This document shows, piece after piece, positions 55,517 to 64,000 of a DNA stretch of 64,000 nt (positions are counted from its first letter, which is position 1; each line of letters begins with the position of its first letter). The DNA is taken from NCBI RefSeq assembly GCF_018595715.1, contig NZ_JAHEOJ010000014.1, positions 62,001-126,000 of the forward strand, in the 5' to 3' direction. The DNA is from Glaciecola sp. XM2. Lineage in GTDB: Bacteria; Pseudomonadota; Gammaproteobacteria; Enterobacterales; Alteromonadaceae. The notes beneath the pieces were generated by a model, which was not told the DNA's origin, did no database searches, and saw only the letters and a list, made by a program, of their open reading frames with translations. Made by a program: the position numbers and the translations under genes.

Positions 55517-58126
55517 ATGGCAGAAGTAACCATAGAAAAGTTAGCGAGTGACATTAGCACCTCCGTTGACCGTTTAGTTCAGCAGTTTAAAGAGTCTGGC
55601 GTTGAGAAAAAAGCCGGTGATAGTGTGACAGAAGTTGAAAAACAAACGCTATTAGATTATCTGAACAAGCAACACGGCGGCGCAGGCGCGCAAGCACCTA
55701 AAAAGATGACGCTTCAACGCAAAACCACCAGCACGATTAGCTTAGGTAAGTCGCGTGCGGTGAAAGTAGAAGTGAGAAAAAAACGCACTTATGTAAAACG
55801 CAGTGATATTGAAGAAAAGCGTTTAGCAGAAGAAGAAGCAGCGCGCAAAGCCGAAGAAGCAAGAATTAAACGCGAAGCGGAAGAAAAAGCGCAGGAAGCA
55901 GCTAAACTCGCAGCGCAAGAAAAAGCGAAGAAAGCTGAAGAGGCTAGAAAAGCGCAAGAAGCAGAGCGTCAAGCCCGCGCTGAAAAAGCGAAGAAAGAAG
56001 CTGAAGAACGCAAAGCTTCTGAATCAAAACTGACTGACGAAGAGAAAAAAGCGCTTGCAGAAAGTCGCGCCGAAGAAGAGCGTTTGAAGAAGCAGCAAGA
56101 AGAAGAAGTGCAGCGTAAACTTGAAGAAGACGCGAAAAAAGCGGCGGAAGAAGCGCGTAAGCTTGCTCAAGAGAACGAAAGGCGTTGGAAAGAAGAAGAA
56201 GAGCGTCGTAAGAAAGAAGAAGCTGAAGAAGTGCATTTGCATTCGAATCGTTATGCTCAAGAAGCTGAAGATGAAGAAGACATGCAAGTTGAACGCAGCA
56301 GTCGTCGTCGTAAAAAGTCGAAGAAAAATGCTGGAGAGCATCTCAAGCAAGGATTTACTATGCCTGTGGCACCTGCAATAAAAGTCGTTAAAGTTGGTGA
56401 GAGCATCAACGTTGGCGAATTGGCTAGTCGTATGTCGGTGAAAGGTACCGAAGTGATTAAAACCATGATGAAAATGGGTGAAATGGCCACGATTAATCAG
56501 GTCCTTGATCAAGAAACTGCAGTGCTTGTCATTGAAGAAATGGGTCACACCTACGAGTTAGTCAACGATAACGCGTTAGAAGACGAATTAATCGCAGTCT
56601 CTGACGAAGGTGAGCAAGTCACTCGTGCTCCTGTTGTGACTATTATGGGGCACGTTGACCATGGTAAAACATCCTTACTCGATTACATTCGTCGCGCTAA
56701 AGTCGCAGATGGTGAAGCGGGTGGTATTACCCAGCACATTGGTGCATACAGCGTAGAAACCGACAACGGGCGCATTGCATTTTTAGATACTCCTGGACAC
56801 GCCGCGTTTACCGCGATGCGAGCCCGTGGTGCAACCGCAACTGATATTGTTATCCTAGTTGTTGCCGCAGATGATGGCGTAATGCCACAAACGAAAGAAG
56901 CGGTTCAGCATGCGAAAGCGGCAAACGTGCCGTTAATTGTTGCTGTAAACAAAATGGATAAAGAATCTGCAGACCCTGACAGAGTAAAAACCGAGTTATC
57001 ACAAATCGAAGTTATTTCTGAAGAATGGGGCGGTGATTATCAGTTCGTAAACGTGTCGGCCAAGACCGGTCTAGGTATTGACGAATTATTAGAAGCCATT
57101 AGCTTACAGGCTGAAGTACTTGACCTTAAAGCGGTAGAAACAGGCCCTGCTAGAGGGATAGTCATCGAGTCTCGTCTGGATAAAGGCAGAGGACCAGTTG
57201 CCTCTGTTCTGGTGCAGTCTGGTTTGCTTAAACCTGGTGATATTTTATTGTGTGGTGAAGAATACGGTCGCATCCGCGCTATGCGAGACGAGCATGGCGC
57301 AGATATTAAAGCCGCTGGCCCATCAACACCGGTTGAAGTGCTTGGTTTATCGGGCGTTCCCATTGCAGGTGAAGATGCATTAGTGGTAGCTGATGAGCGT
57401 AAAGCGCGTGAAGTTGCTGCGAAACGTCATACTAAACAGCGTGAACTGAAACTGGCTAAGCAACAAAAAGCGAAACTTGAAAACATGTTTGCGAACATGG
57501 AAAGTGGTGATGTATCTGAACTCAACGTCGTATTAAAAGCAGATGTTCAAGGTTCAATTGAAGCCATCTCTGAAAGCTTAGTAAAACTTTCTACCGATGA
57601 AGTGAAGGTAAACATCATCGGCAGTGGTGTTGGTGGTATTACCGAAACAGATGCGTCGTTGGCATCTGCGTCAAATGCAATCATTATTGGCTTCAACGTG
57701 CGTGCTGATGCAACCGCTCGCCGCACCATTGAAGCAGATGAAATTGACTTGCGTTATTACAGCATCATTTATGAACTAATTGATGAAGTCAAACAAGCGA
57801 TGACGGGCATGTTAGCGCCAGAGTTTAAACAACAAATTATCGGGCTTGCAGAAGTACGTGACGTGTTTAAGTCTCCTAAAATTGGTGCAATTGCCGGTTC
57901 AATGGTAACCGAAGGTGTGATTAAGCGTAGTAATCCAATACGCGTGTTGCGTGATAACGTGGTTATCTATGAAGGTGAGCTTGAATCCTTGCGTCGCTTT
58001 AAAGACGATGTACAAGAAGTGAAGAAAGGGATTGAATGTGGTATCGGTGTTAAGAACTACAACGATGTTAAAGTTGGCGACCAAATCGAAGTATTTGAAG
58101 TGGTTGAAGTGCAACGCGAACTGTAA
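55517..58126 (+). CDS. infB: Translation initiation factor IF-2
   Basis: The 869-residue GTPase positions initiator tRNA in the ribosome. An N-terminal IF2N region is followed by a low-complexity Glu/Lys/Ala-rich helical linker (about residues 90-245), a second IF2N and the G domain, with [10 protein letters not shown] near residue 379, DTPGHAAF and NKMDK, then domains II-IV. Length and layout match gammaproteobacterial IF2 alpha. It directly uses the fMet-tRNA encoded at the head of this unit. Internal starts giving shorter isoforms, as in E. coli, are possible but not visible. Confidence 0.97.
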   Translation: MAEVTIEKLASDISTSVDRLVQQFKESGVEKKAGDSVTEVEKQTLLDYLNKQHGGAGAQAPKKMTLQRKTTSTISLGKSRAVKVEVRKKRTYVKRSDIEEKRLAEEEAARKAEEARIKREAEEKAQEAAKLAAQEKAKKAEEARKAQEAERQARAEKAKKEAEERKASESKLTDEEKKALAESRAEEERLKKQQEEEVQRKLEEDAKKAAEEARKLAQENERRWKEEEERRKKEEAEEVHLHSNRYAQEAEDEEDMQVERSSRRRKKSKKNAGEHLKQGFTMPVAPAIKVVKVGESINVGELASRMSVKGTEVIKTMMKMGEMATINQVLDQETAVLVIEEMGHTYELVNDNALEDELIAVSDEGEQVTRAPVVTIMGHVDHGKTSLLDYIRRAKVADGEAGGITQHIGAYSVETDNGRIAFLDTPGHAAFTAMRARGATATDIVILVVAADDGVMPQTKEAVQHAKAANVPLIVAVNKMDKESADPDRVKTELSQIEVISEEWGGDYQFVNVSAKTGLGIDELLEAISLQAEVLDLKAVETGPARGIVIESRLDKGRGPVASVLVQSGLLKPGDILLCGEEYGRIRAMRDEHGADIKAAGPSTPVEVLGLSGVPIAGEDALVVADERKAREVAAKRHTKQRELKLAKQQKAKLENMFANMESGDVSELNVVLKADVQGSIEAISESLVKLSTDEVKVNIIGSGVGGITETDASLASASNAIIIGFNVRADATARRTIEADEIDLRYYSIIYELIDEVKQAMTGMLAPEFKQQIIGLAEVRDVFKSPKIGAIAGSMVTEGVIKRSNPIRVLRDNVVIYEGELESLRRFKDDVQEVKKGIECGIGVKNYNDVKVGDQIEVFEVVEVQREL

Positions 58127-58150
58127 GCAAGCACCCCAAAGATAAAGACG

Positions 58151-58176
58151 AAACGGAGGCCACGCGCCTCCGTTTT
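58151..58176 (+). terminator. Hairpin between infB and rbfA (internal terminator or attenuator)
   Basis: A perfect 10-bp stem (AAACGGAGGC at 58151-58160 and GCCTCCGTTT at 58166-58175), loop of five, followed by TT. It may reduce expression of rbfA-truB relative to infB. Confidence 0.7.
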
Positions 58177-58200
58177 TGTCGACAGGTAAGAGAGGAAAAC

Positions 58201-58590
58201 ATGGCTAGAGAATTTTCGCGAACAGATCGCGTTGCCCAGCAGATTCATAAAGAAGTTGCGAGCATATTACAACAAGAATACAAACATAGAGAGCCTACGG
58301 TAGGCATGATCACAGTGTCTGGTGCAGAGGTTTCAAGAGACCTGAGTCACGCTAAGATCTTTATTACTTTTTATGGAAACGATGAAGATAAAATAAAAGA
58401 AGACTTAGCTAAGCTTCAAGACGCAAAAAGCTTTGTCAGAGGCTTATTAGGAAGACGAGTTAGAATGCGCAATGTACCGGCTCTTCATTTTGTAAGAGAC
58501 ACCTCCATTGTAGAGGGCGCTCGCATTTCTGCTTTAGTGAACGATGCGATTGCCGCTGATAAAGCTAAACATAAGGATGATGAGAAGTAG
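58201..58590 (+). CDS. rbfA: Ribosome-binding factor A
   Basis: A 129-residue KH-fold protein that binds the 30S subunit in late maturation and cold adaptation. The N-terminus FSRTDRVAQQIHKEVASILQQEYKH and SVSGAEVSRDLSHAKIFITFYG-type segments (here TVSGAEVSRDLSHAKIF), then GRRVRMRNVPALHFVRDTS, are typical. AGAGAGGAA precedes the ATG. Its stop overlaps the truB start by one base. Confidence 0.95.
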   Translation: MAREFSRTDRVAQQIHKEVASILQQEYKHREPTVGMITVSGAEVSRDLSHAKIFITFYGNDEDKIKEDLAKLQDAKSFVRGLLGRRVRMRNVPALHFVRDTSIVEGARISALVNDAIAADKAKHKDDEK

Positions 58591-59546
58591 TGGCGAGACG
58601 ACGCAAAGGCAGGTTGGTTAATGGCATTTTGCTGATTGATAAGCATACGGGTGAATCGTCTAACGCAATTGTTCAGCAAATAAAGCGTTTGTATGGGGCC
58701 GCAAAGGCTGGCCATACTGGCGCATTGGATCCTCTTGCCACTGGCATGCTGCCAGTCTGTTTAGGCGAGGCGACGAAGTTTTCACAGTTTTTATTGGATG
58801 CCGATAAAACATACGAAGTAGAAGCGCAACTCGGTGTTCGCACCGATACCTCTGATGCTGACGGCGAGGTGGTAGCAACTTCACCGGTATCGGTTACCCA
58901 AGAGCAGCTTGAAGAGGCGTTAGTGCAATTTCGTGGGAAAATCCAGCAAGTACCATCGATGTTTTCAGCGCTAAAGCACAATGGCCATCCGCTTTACTAT
59001 TATGCCCGCCAGGGCATAAACATACCCAGAGAGCCGCGCGACATTGAAGTTTATAAGAACGAATTGCTGGCCTTTTCACACGACAGTGTGAGTTTGCGTA
59101 TACGCTGTTCTAAAGGGACTTACATTAGAACGATCATTGATGATTTGGGGCAGGTTCTAGGGTGTGGTGCTCATGTAAGAGAGTTGCGCCGCACACAAGT
59201 GGCGCAATTTCCTTTGCAAATGGAGTCGGTAGAACATTATCAGCAACTGGTGTCAGGCCAACAAGCGCCTGCTTTATATGACACCTTAGATGCCGAGCTC
59301 TTACCTATGGATACTCCGGTGCTAGATTTGCCATCCAATACCCTAGATTCGTCATCTACGAAGTTGTTTCAACATGGACAACAAGTACCGCTAGGCTCTG
59401 AGTGTTCTCAACAGATAGAAATAGGGCAAGCAGTGCGAGTATATGGGCCCAATGCGCTATTTTTAGGGGTCGCTACCATCGATGACAATCATAAACTGCA
59501 GCCAAAACGTTTGGTCGTTTATGCACAGCCCACTGAAGCGGGATAG
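58590..59546 (+). CDS. truB: tRNA pseudouridine(55) synthase
   Basis: The 318-residue enzyme converts U55 in the T-loop of tRNAs to pseudouridine. Catalytic aspartate lies in GHTGALDPLATGMLPVCLG, and KGTYIRTIIDDLG and the C-terminal PUA-like domain follow. It begins with GTG 58590, sharing a base with the rbfA stop, so translation is coupled. Last maturation gene before rpsO, which has its own promoter. Confidence 0.96.
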   Translation: MARRRKGRLVNGILLIDKHTGESSNAIVQQIKRLYGAAKAGHTGALDPLATGMLPVCLGEATKFSQFLLDADKTYEVEAQLGVRTDTSDADGEVVATSPVSVTQEQLEEALVQFRGKIQQVPSMFSALKHNGHPLYYYARQGINIPREPRDIEVYKNELLAFSHDSVSLRIRCSKGTYIRTIIDDLGQVLGCGAHVRELRRTQVAQFPLQMESVEHYQQLVSGQQAPALYDTLDAELLPMDTPVLDLPSNTLDSSSTKLFQHGQQVPLGSECSQQIEIGQAVRVYGPNALFLGVATIDDNHKLQPKRLVVYAQPTEAG

Positions 59547-59573
59547 TCTTTATTGGTAAAACATATTTGTTGC

Positions 59574-59601
59574 TTGCGGTTTCAATGCAACTCAGTATAA
59601 T
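59574..59601 (+). promoter_or_regulatory. rpsO promoter
   Basis: TTGCGG at 59574-59579 and TATAAT at 59596-59601 with a 16-base spacer, about 70 bases upstream of rpsO. This gives a leader that could hold an S15 autoregulatory fold; I have not identified a specific pseudoknot. Confidence 0.7.
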
Positions 59602-59669
59602 ACGCGCTCGCTTAATGGTGCTGAATTAGTGATCGGCCCATTTTTATTCACGTTTCATCGGAGAAATAT

Positions 59670-59939
59670 ATGTCACTAACTACACAAGAAACAGCAGATC
59701 TCATTTCAGAATATGGTCTTAAAGAAGGAGACACTGGTTCTCCTGAAGTACAAGTTGCTTTGTTGACGCACAACATCAATAAGCTTCAAGGTCACTTTAA
59801 GTCACATAAAAAAGACCACCATTCACGTCGTGGTTTGTTACGCATGGTATCACAGCGTCGTAAGTTGCTAGATTACCTTAAAGGCAAAAACGTAGAAAGA
59901 TATCAAGATCTTATCAAGCGTTTAGGTCTACGTCGATAG
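59670..59939 (+). CDS. rpsO: 30S ribosomal protein S15
   Basis: The 89-residue ribosomal protein binds 16S rRNA helices H20-H22. [51 protein letters not shown] is the standard S15 sequence pattern. The leader region upstream contains a promoter, as in E. coli. A strong terminator follows. Confidence 0.98.
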   Translation: MSLTTQETADLISEYGLKEGDTGSPEVQVALLTHNINKLQGHFKSHKKDHHSRRGLLRMVSQRRKLLDYLKGKNVERYQDLIKRLGLRR

Positions 59940-59950
59940 AACCGAACATC

Positions 59951-59982
59951 AAAAAAGCCACTCTGTAGAGTGGCTTTTTTTT
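59951..59982 (+). terminator. rpsO terminator
   Basis: A perfect 13-bp stem (AAAAAAGCCACTC at 59951-59963 and GAGTGGCTTTTTT at 59968-59980) with loop TGTA and a T-run of eight. The symmetric A/T arms could also stop minus-strand transcripts of the downstream convergent gene. Confidence 0.97.
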
Positions 59983-60051
59983 GGCTTTTCCCATCCTCAA
60001 ATACGTTGCCATAAAGAAGACTTATTTATAAAAACATCAGTGGGTTAGTTC

Positions 60052-60789
60052 CTAGACGGTTTTCACCGCCAGCTCTTTGACCTGAGTTTCTATGCCATTA
60101 AGCTTTTGTAAAAGAGAAGTGTTGCGCTTTTCTAGTAACAATACCTTTTCCATCAGTTGGCGTAATTCTTCACTTTGCGCCGCGTTTGTCGCGCCTATAC
60201 CTTCGTTTTCGACTTTCACACCGAGTAGATTGTTTGCTTGTTCGGTAATCTTCCCATTAAGATCGTTGATACGGGTCATCAGCTGTTGCGTGCCGCTTTG
60301 AGATGAGTTTACTTTACTCTCAATGCTGCCGAGCATTTGCGTTGTTTCGCGCTTTAAACTCACCAGTTGTGAATTAAGCTCTTTGATTTCCGCTTGATTG
60401 CGTCTCCATGCAGAAGCCCAAAGTCTATCCATTTGCTCCCATAATTCTTCGGTACGCTCGCTTAATTCGGTCACTTTTACCTGCAAGGCTACCGTGGAGT
60501 TGTCCATTTCTTCACCCGTGGCAGATAATCTATTCTCGAGGAGATCTAGGCGGTTTTGATTTTCCACGATGATTTGCTTGCTAGCTTGCAGTTGCGTAAA
60601 CAAATATATACTGGCTCCTGCTGCACCTAATGCCGCAATTAAAACGACACTGAATAAGCCCTTGCTCACGCCACCGCTAGTTTGCGGGGCTTTAGGACTC
60701 GGTGAAGGCTTTTTTGCGCCGGCCGGAATACGATCGCTTGCGTCAAGATTAATTGGCGCAAATTCGGTATCTTTGGAACTAGAGGTCAT
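60052..60789 (-). CDS. Coiled-coil membrane protein
   Basis: A 245-residue protein with a disordered Pro/Ser-rich N-terminus (about 1-40), one transmembrane helix at about 45-65 (LFSVVLIAALGAAGASIYLF) and a long coiled coil (about 70-245) with heptads broken near a LWEQMDRLWASAWRR tryptophan patch. Topology is probably a short cytoplasmic tail and a long periplasmic coil. Function is unknown. It converges on the rpsO terminator. Confidence 0.82.
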   Translation of the reverse strand: MTSSSKDTEFAPINLDASDRIPAGAKKPSPSPKAPQTSGGVSKGLFSVVLIAALGAAGASIYLFTQLQASKQIIVENQNRLDLLENRLSATGEEMDNSTVALQVKVTELSERTEELWEQMDRLWASAWRRNQAEIKELNSQLVSLKRETTQMLGSIESKVNSSQSGTQQLMTRINDLNGKITEQANNLLGVKVENEGIGATNAAQSEELRQLMEKVLLLEKRNTSLLQKLNGIETQVKELAVKTV

Positions 60790-60969
60790 ACGGGCTCTCT
60801 TATATTTTTAATGCGATACATGGTTTTCTAACACTTATGATACAATAACTTACATTATCTGCTAATTAAATTCACCCATGTTGCCGATTATACCTTTCTA
60901 GAGGTGGTTTATTGGAAAATACTGTAAACACAACTATCATATATATAACTACAGAGACTATCGAGACGT

Positions 60970-63396
60970 ATGAAGCTAAATAGCAAGCTGTCGGTCGTAT
61001 TAGGATTTAGGAGCCTTGCGCTTCTGGTTTTTCTCGGCTTTTTTATGGCGTTTGTACAAACCGTGTTTGATTTTAGAGAGCGTCAAGACGAAGTCACTCG
61101 TACAATCGACTCTATCGTTACGTCTGCGCAAGGGTCGGCGAGTAATGCGGTATATTTGTTAGATAACGGTATTGCTCAACATGTCATAGACGGCCTCTCA
61201 TATTTTGATTTTTTTAGCTACGTCGCAATCACAGATGACAAAGGCTCAGTTATGGCGGAGTTTTCCCGCCAAAAAATGGACGATAATGTAGCCTTAAATA
61301 CATCGTACAATCCTGTCCTGTCTCTAGTGGTAGATAATTTTTCACGGGAATCAGTCTTACTTACCGGGCAAACGCTCGCTGACGGTACGCCGCAAGTTTA
61401 CGGTAAAATGGAATGGGTAGTAGATAATCATATCGCGCTATCTGGTGTTTATTTCCGTGCGGTCAGGGCTTTTGGCATTGCATTAGCGGGCTATATTTTA
61501 CTGACCCTCGCGTTAAGTATTTTGTATCACTACACGCTGGCGGCTCCTTTAACACGTTTATCTTCACGATTTCAGCGGGTAAATATTAAATCTATTGCAA
61601 CACAAAAAATCAGCCACCTTCGCGGTCACGAGCAAAATGAGTTCAGCTTGATTGTAAATGCAGCTAACGACATGTTATCGCGCATATCCTCGGGCCAAGA
61701 ACTACTCACTGAACGGTCTCAGCGTTTTCGCTTAATTTTAGATACCGCCCCAGCACTGATTTACTCTATAGACAACAAACTCGACTTTGTGTTTGCAAAC
61801 AAAGCTACCGCTTCATTTTACGGCTACTCAATTTACGAGCTAAAAGGTCGAGGTGCTGAAGAAGTGATCGCTCCTATAGATAATCATCTTTTGGATTTCA
61901 TAAAAGGTTTTATCGGCTCGACCAAGCGCCAAGTCAACAAAATTATGCCCATGAAAAACGCGACTGGCGTGCAATGTCATATGGAAATGACGTTAGTAAA
62001 ATTCAAAACCCCAGAGGGGCACAGCATCTTGGCAACATGCTCAGATGTCACCAAAAGAGTTCAAGCCGAAGAGAAAATTGAGTCACTTGCTTACTTTGAC
62101 CCTTTAACGTCATTGCCAAATAGAAACAAAGTGTATGATACTTTAAACCGTTCTTCTGAGGGCGAGAAGGGCATGTATGGCATTGCTGCAATTGCCGATT
62201 TAGATCAATTCAAGCGTATTAACGACACCCTTAGTCACAGCGTTGGCGATCAACTGATTGTGAAGTTAGCAGGGCGTCTTCAAAAAGAGTTTTCATTTTC
62301 TGACCTAATCGCACGCCTCGGTGCCGATGAATTCTTATGTATTGAAGAAAACGTTTCAGAGAGTCTTAAAACGGCAGTAAATGGTGCGGAAGTGCTCGGT
62401 GAACGTCTTAGAGCGTGTATTAACAAAGAAATTGAGATTGGCCTTCACAGCTATGCATTGACCGCAAGTATTGGTGTGGTCGTGTTTAAAAAAGGAAGTT
62501 CGAATGCCGATGAAATTCTACAGTATGCTGATACTGCAATGTATGAGTCAAAACGTGCAGGCCGTAACCGCGTAACACTGTTTAAAAATGAGATGGCTAC
62601 CCAAGCTGCACAATTGCTAGAGCTTGAGCGCGACATCATGAAAGCCATGTTTCGCGATGAGTTCTATTTTGTGCTGCAACCTATTGTGGACTCAGAGAAC
62701 CATCATGTAATGGGGGCCGAAGCCCTTATGCGCTGGAAAAAAGATGGCAAAACAATTTCACCTGCTGAATTTATCCCCTTCTTAGAAGAAAGTGCGCTCA
62801 TTGTTGAAGTCGGTGAGCGTATTCTTAGCGGCGTTTGCAGATATATCGCTGAATTAAAGCAAAGAAAAGTGCTTCCGAAAGGCTTTAAGGTAGCCGTCAA
62901 TATTAGTGCTAAACAATTAGCTCGCCACGACTTCATTGAGACCGTGTCGCGGGTATTATTAAAGCACAATGTAAAAGGCGAAATGCTGGAGTTCGAAATC
63001 ACTGAAAGTGTGGCCTTGAACAATATGGCTGACACCATCAATAAAATAGTCAGCATCAAAAAAATGGGTGTGAGTTTCTCTTTGGATGACTTCGGTACTG
63101 GTTATAGCTCGTTAAGTCACCTTAAAGACTTGCCGGTAGATAAGTTGAAGATTGACCGTTCATTTATCAACGATATCACCGTCGATAAACAAGATGAAAA
63201 CCTCGTTCGCTCAATTATTCAGCTTTCCAAAAACCTCGGCTTGGTTACCGTAGCAGAGGGCGTAGAAACCCAAGAGCAGGTAGAATGGCTGATGTTACAA
63301 GGCACGCTCTTGCTACAGGGTTACTATTTCAGTAAACCGCTTGATATCGAAGATTTTGAAGCGACATACTTACCACAAGACCTGCCTAATAAATAA
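60970..63396 (+). CDS. Membrane GGDEF/EAL cyclic-di-GMP protein with HAMP and PAS regions
   Basis: The 808-residue protein has a transmembrane helix near 12-30, a periplasmic sensor (35-160), a second helix (about 167-190), a HAMP-like linker, PAS region (about 250-370), GGDEF (about 375-535) and EAL (about 550-800). The GGDEF motif is altered (G451-A-D-E-F), so cyclase activity is doubtful. The EAL motif E584-A-L is intact, with NIS, ITES, DDFGTGYSS, DKLKID and AEGVE motifs of active phosphodiesterases, so it probably degrades cyclic-di-GMP under control of an external or PAS signal. Confidence 0.93.
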   Translation: MKLNSKLSVVLGFRSLALLVFLGFFMAFVQTVFDFRERQDEVTRTIDSIVTSAQGSASNAVYLLDNGIAQHVIDGLSYFDFFSYVAITDDKGSVMAEFSRQKMDDNVALNTSYNPVLSLVVDNFSRESVLLTGQTLADGTPQVYGKMEWVVDNHIALSGVYFRAVRAFGIALAGYILLTLALSILYHYTLAAPLTRLSSRFQRVNIKSIATQKISHLRGHEQNEFSLIVNAANDMLSRISSGQELLTERSQRFRLILDTAPALIYSIDNKLDFVFANKATASFYGYSIYELKGRGAEEVIAPIDNHLLDFIKGFIGSTKRQVNKIMPMKNATGVQCHMEMTLVKFKTPEGHSILATCSDVTKRVQAEEKIESLAYFDPLTSLPNRNKVYDTLNRSSEGEKGMYGIAAIADLDQFKRINDTLSHSVGDQLIVKLAGRLQKEFSFSDLIARLGADEFLCIEENVSESLKTAVNGAEVLGERLRACINKEIEIGLHSYALTASIGVVVFKKGSSNADEILQYADTAMYESKRAGRNRVTLFKNEMATQAAQLLELERDIMKAMFRDEFYFVLQPIVDSENHHVMGAEALMRWKKDGKTISPAEFIPFLEESALIVEVGERILSGVCRYIAELKQRKVLPKGFKVAVNISAKQLARHDFIETVSRVLLKHNVKGEMLEFEITESVALNNMADTINKIVSIKKMGVSFSLDDFGTGYSSLSHLKDLPVDKLKIDRSFINDITVDKQDENLVRSIIQLSKNLGLVTVAEGVETQEQVEWLMLQGTLLLQGYYFSKPLDIEDFEATYLPQDLPNK

Positions 63397-63412
63397 AGTA
63401 TCAATATCATAC

Positions 63413-63480
63413 AAAGCGCTTCTTTTCGTACATGTCAGCTATGCATAGCGCACAGGCATTGCGAAAACGAAGCGCTTTTG
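63413..63480 (+). terminator. Long hairpin after the GGDEF/EAL gene
   Basis: AAAGCGCTTC-TTTTCG (63413-63428) pairs with CGAAAA-C-GAAGCGCTTT (63462-63478) with one bulge, and the loop contains a second palindrome (GCTATGCATAGC). A T-rich end follows. It probably terminates the GGDEF/EAL transcript; the elaborate loop may have another role. The rest of 63397-63696 shows no gene. Confidence 0.65.
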
Positions 63481-63696
63481 TTGTGTGTAACACCTATTCG
63501 CCAATATCAGTATTCAGTTTTTAAGAGACGACCTAGCCATAATCAATGTTGCGCGGGTCATTAATTGCGAACACATTCTGTTACAACATTGTAAAAATTT
63601 AATGAACATAATGTTGCAAGCGGCCGGCCAATGTCATTTACTAGTGGAGGTAAAAAAGCACTTCACACATAACAAAAACGACAGAGGCTCATTTTT

Positions 63697-64000
63697 ATGA
63701 ATACAGTTCAAACGCGTAAACGCAAATTACCGCTACTGATAGGGGCTTTATTAGCAACTAGCATGATTTTAGGCGGTTGCTTAGGCGATGATAAACCTAG
63801 GCCAATTCCACCGCCTGCAGCACCAGCGCCAACACCACCACCGCCGCCACCGCCTGAGTTTTCAGCCGAGATTCAGCGCACTGAGTTTGGTATTCCGCAT
63901 ATTATGGCCGAAGATTATAAAGGTTTAGGCTACGGCCTTGGTTATGCATTTGCTAGCGATAACATTTGCTCGTTAGCGAGAGAGATTGTGGTTGCCAGCG
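63697..64000 (+). CDS. Penicillin-acylase-family lipoprotein, N-terminal part (cut by window edge)
   Basis: Only the first 101 residues are inside the window. A lipoprotein signal (basic start TRKRKLP, then a hydrophobic core and LGGC lipobox with C28 or so) is followed by a proline-rich linker with a run of prolines. The mature domain then begins IQRTEFGIPHIMAEDYKGLGYGLGYAFASDNICSLAREIV, the entry pattern of Ntn-hydrolase acylases (penicillin G acylase, AHL acylases such as PvdQ/QuiP). The autocatalytic Ser (beta chain) lies beyond the window, so activity cannot be judged. Confidence 0.85.
   Translation, partial: MNTVQTRKRKLPLLIGALLATSMILGGCLGDDKPRPIPPPAAPAPTPPPPPPPEFSAEIQRTEFGIPHIMAEDYKGLGYGLGYAFASDNICSLAREIVVAS

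Noticed and set aside
55790-56240. Tandem repeat in infB
   Set aside because: The GAA/AAG-rich stretch is coding low complexity of the IF2 linker (Glu/Lys/Ala helix), not a nucleotide tandem repeat.

Overview
The window reads as a chromosomal segment of a marine-type gammaproteobacterium of the Alteromonadales (Alteromonadaceae or a close relative). This is inferred from the initiator-tRNA/rimP-nusA-infB-rbfA-truB-rpsO block in its classical gammaproteobacterial order, a long TonB-dependent receptor, DUF3718 and DUF1315 family proteins, a large lipoprotein/metalloprotease complement and moderate GC content judged by eye. I see no insertion sequence, prophage, CRISPR array, rRNA or integron. 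Coding density is high, and many transcription units end in clear intrinsic terminators.

Layout. 1-13.6 kb: the 3' part of a chemotaxis receptor, an M14 carboxypeptidase next to an AGCS sodium/amino-acid symporter, a zinc-ribbon/DUF1315/DUF349/type I asparaginase gene string, a stand-alone receiver protein, and an ABC ATPase with a permease fused to an M1 aminopeptidase domain. 13.8-26.7 kb: twelve tightly packed plus-strand genes that I do not recognise as any named system. They comprise small single-span membrane proteins, a membrane-spanning Ser/Thr kinase with a periplasmic FGE-sulfatase-like domain, a membrane FHA protein, two soluble unknowns, a possible Lon-S16-like membrane protein, a lipoprotein, two exported coiled-coil or helical proteins, a TolQ/ExbB/MotA-like four-helix membrane protein with partner proteins, and a small exported protein. 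This is the best candidate for an undescribed system: a kinase/FHA phospho-signalling module coupled to an envelope-spanning, possibly ion-driven complex.

26.7-37.9 kb: a DUF1624 membrane protein, a DUF4397-repeat lipoprotein, an RNase J-family protein, an acyl-CoA synthetase, a metzincin-type protease, hemN and a histidine phosphatase. 37.9-49.7 kb: a fatty-acid/acyl-CoA catabolic neighbourhood with two acyl-CoA dehydrogenases, a quinone oxidoreductase, a FadJ/FadB-type bifunctional enzyme, an SDR, a DhlA-like haloalkane dehalogenase, a second alpha/beta hydrolase, a MaoC hydratase with a divergent LysR regulator, and two DUF3718 paralogues. 49.9-53 kb: a TonB-dependent receptor and a pterin-4a-carbinolamine dehydratase.

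53.0-60 kb: the initiator tRNA gene metY followed by a leader with two terminator-like hairpins and rimP-nusA-infB-rbfA-truB-rpsO, the translation/transcription core operon. 60-64 kb: a coiled-coil membrane protein, a GGDEF/EAL protein with HAMP and PAS regions, and the start of a penicillin-acylase-family lipoprotein cut by the window edge.

Functions are assigned from motifs read in the translated sequence. No database search was possible, so family names for unfamiliar proteins are tentative.
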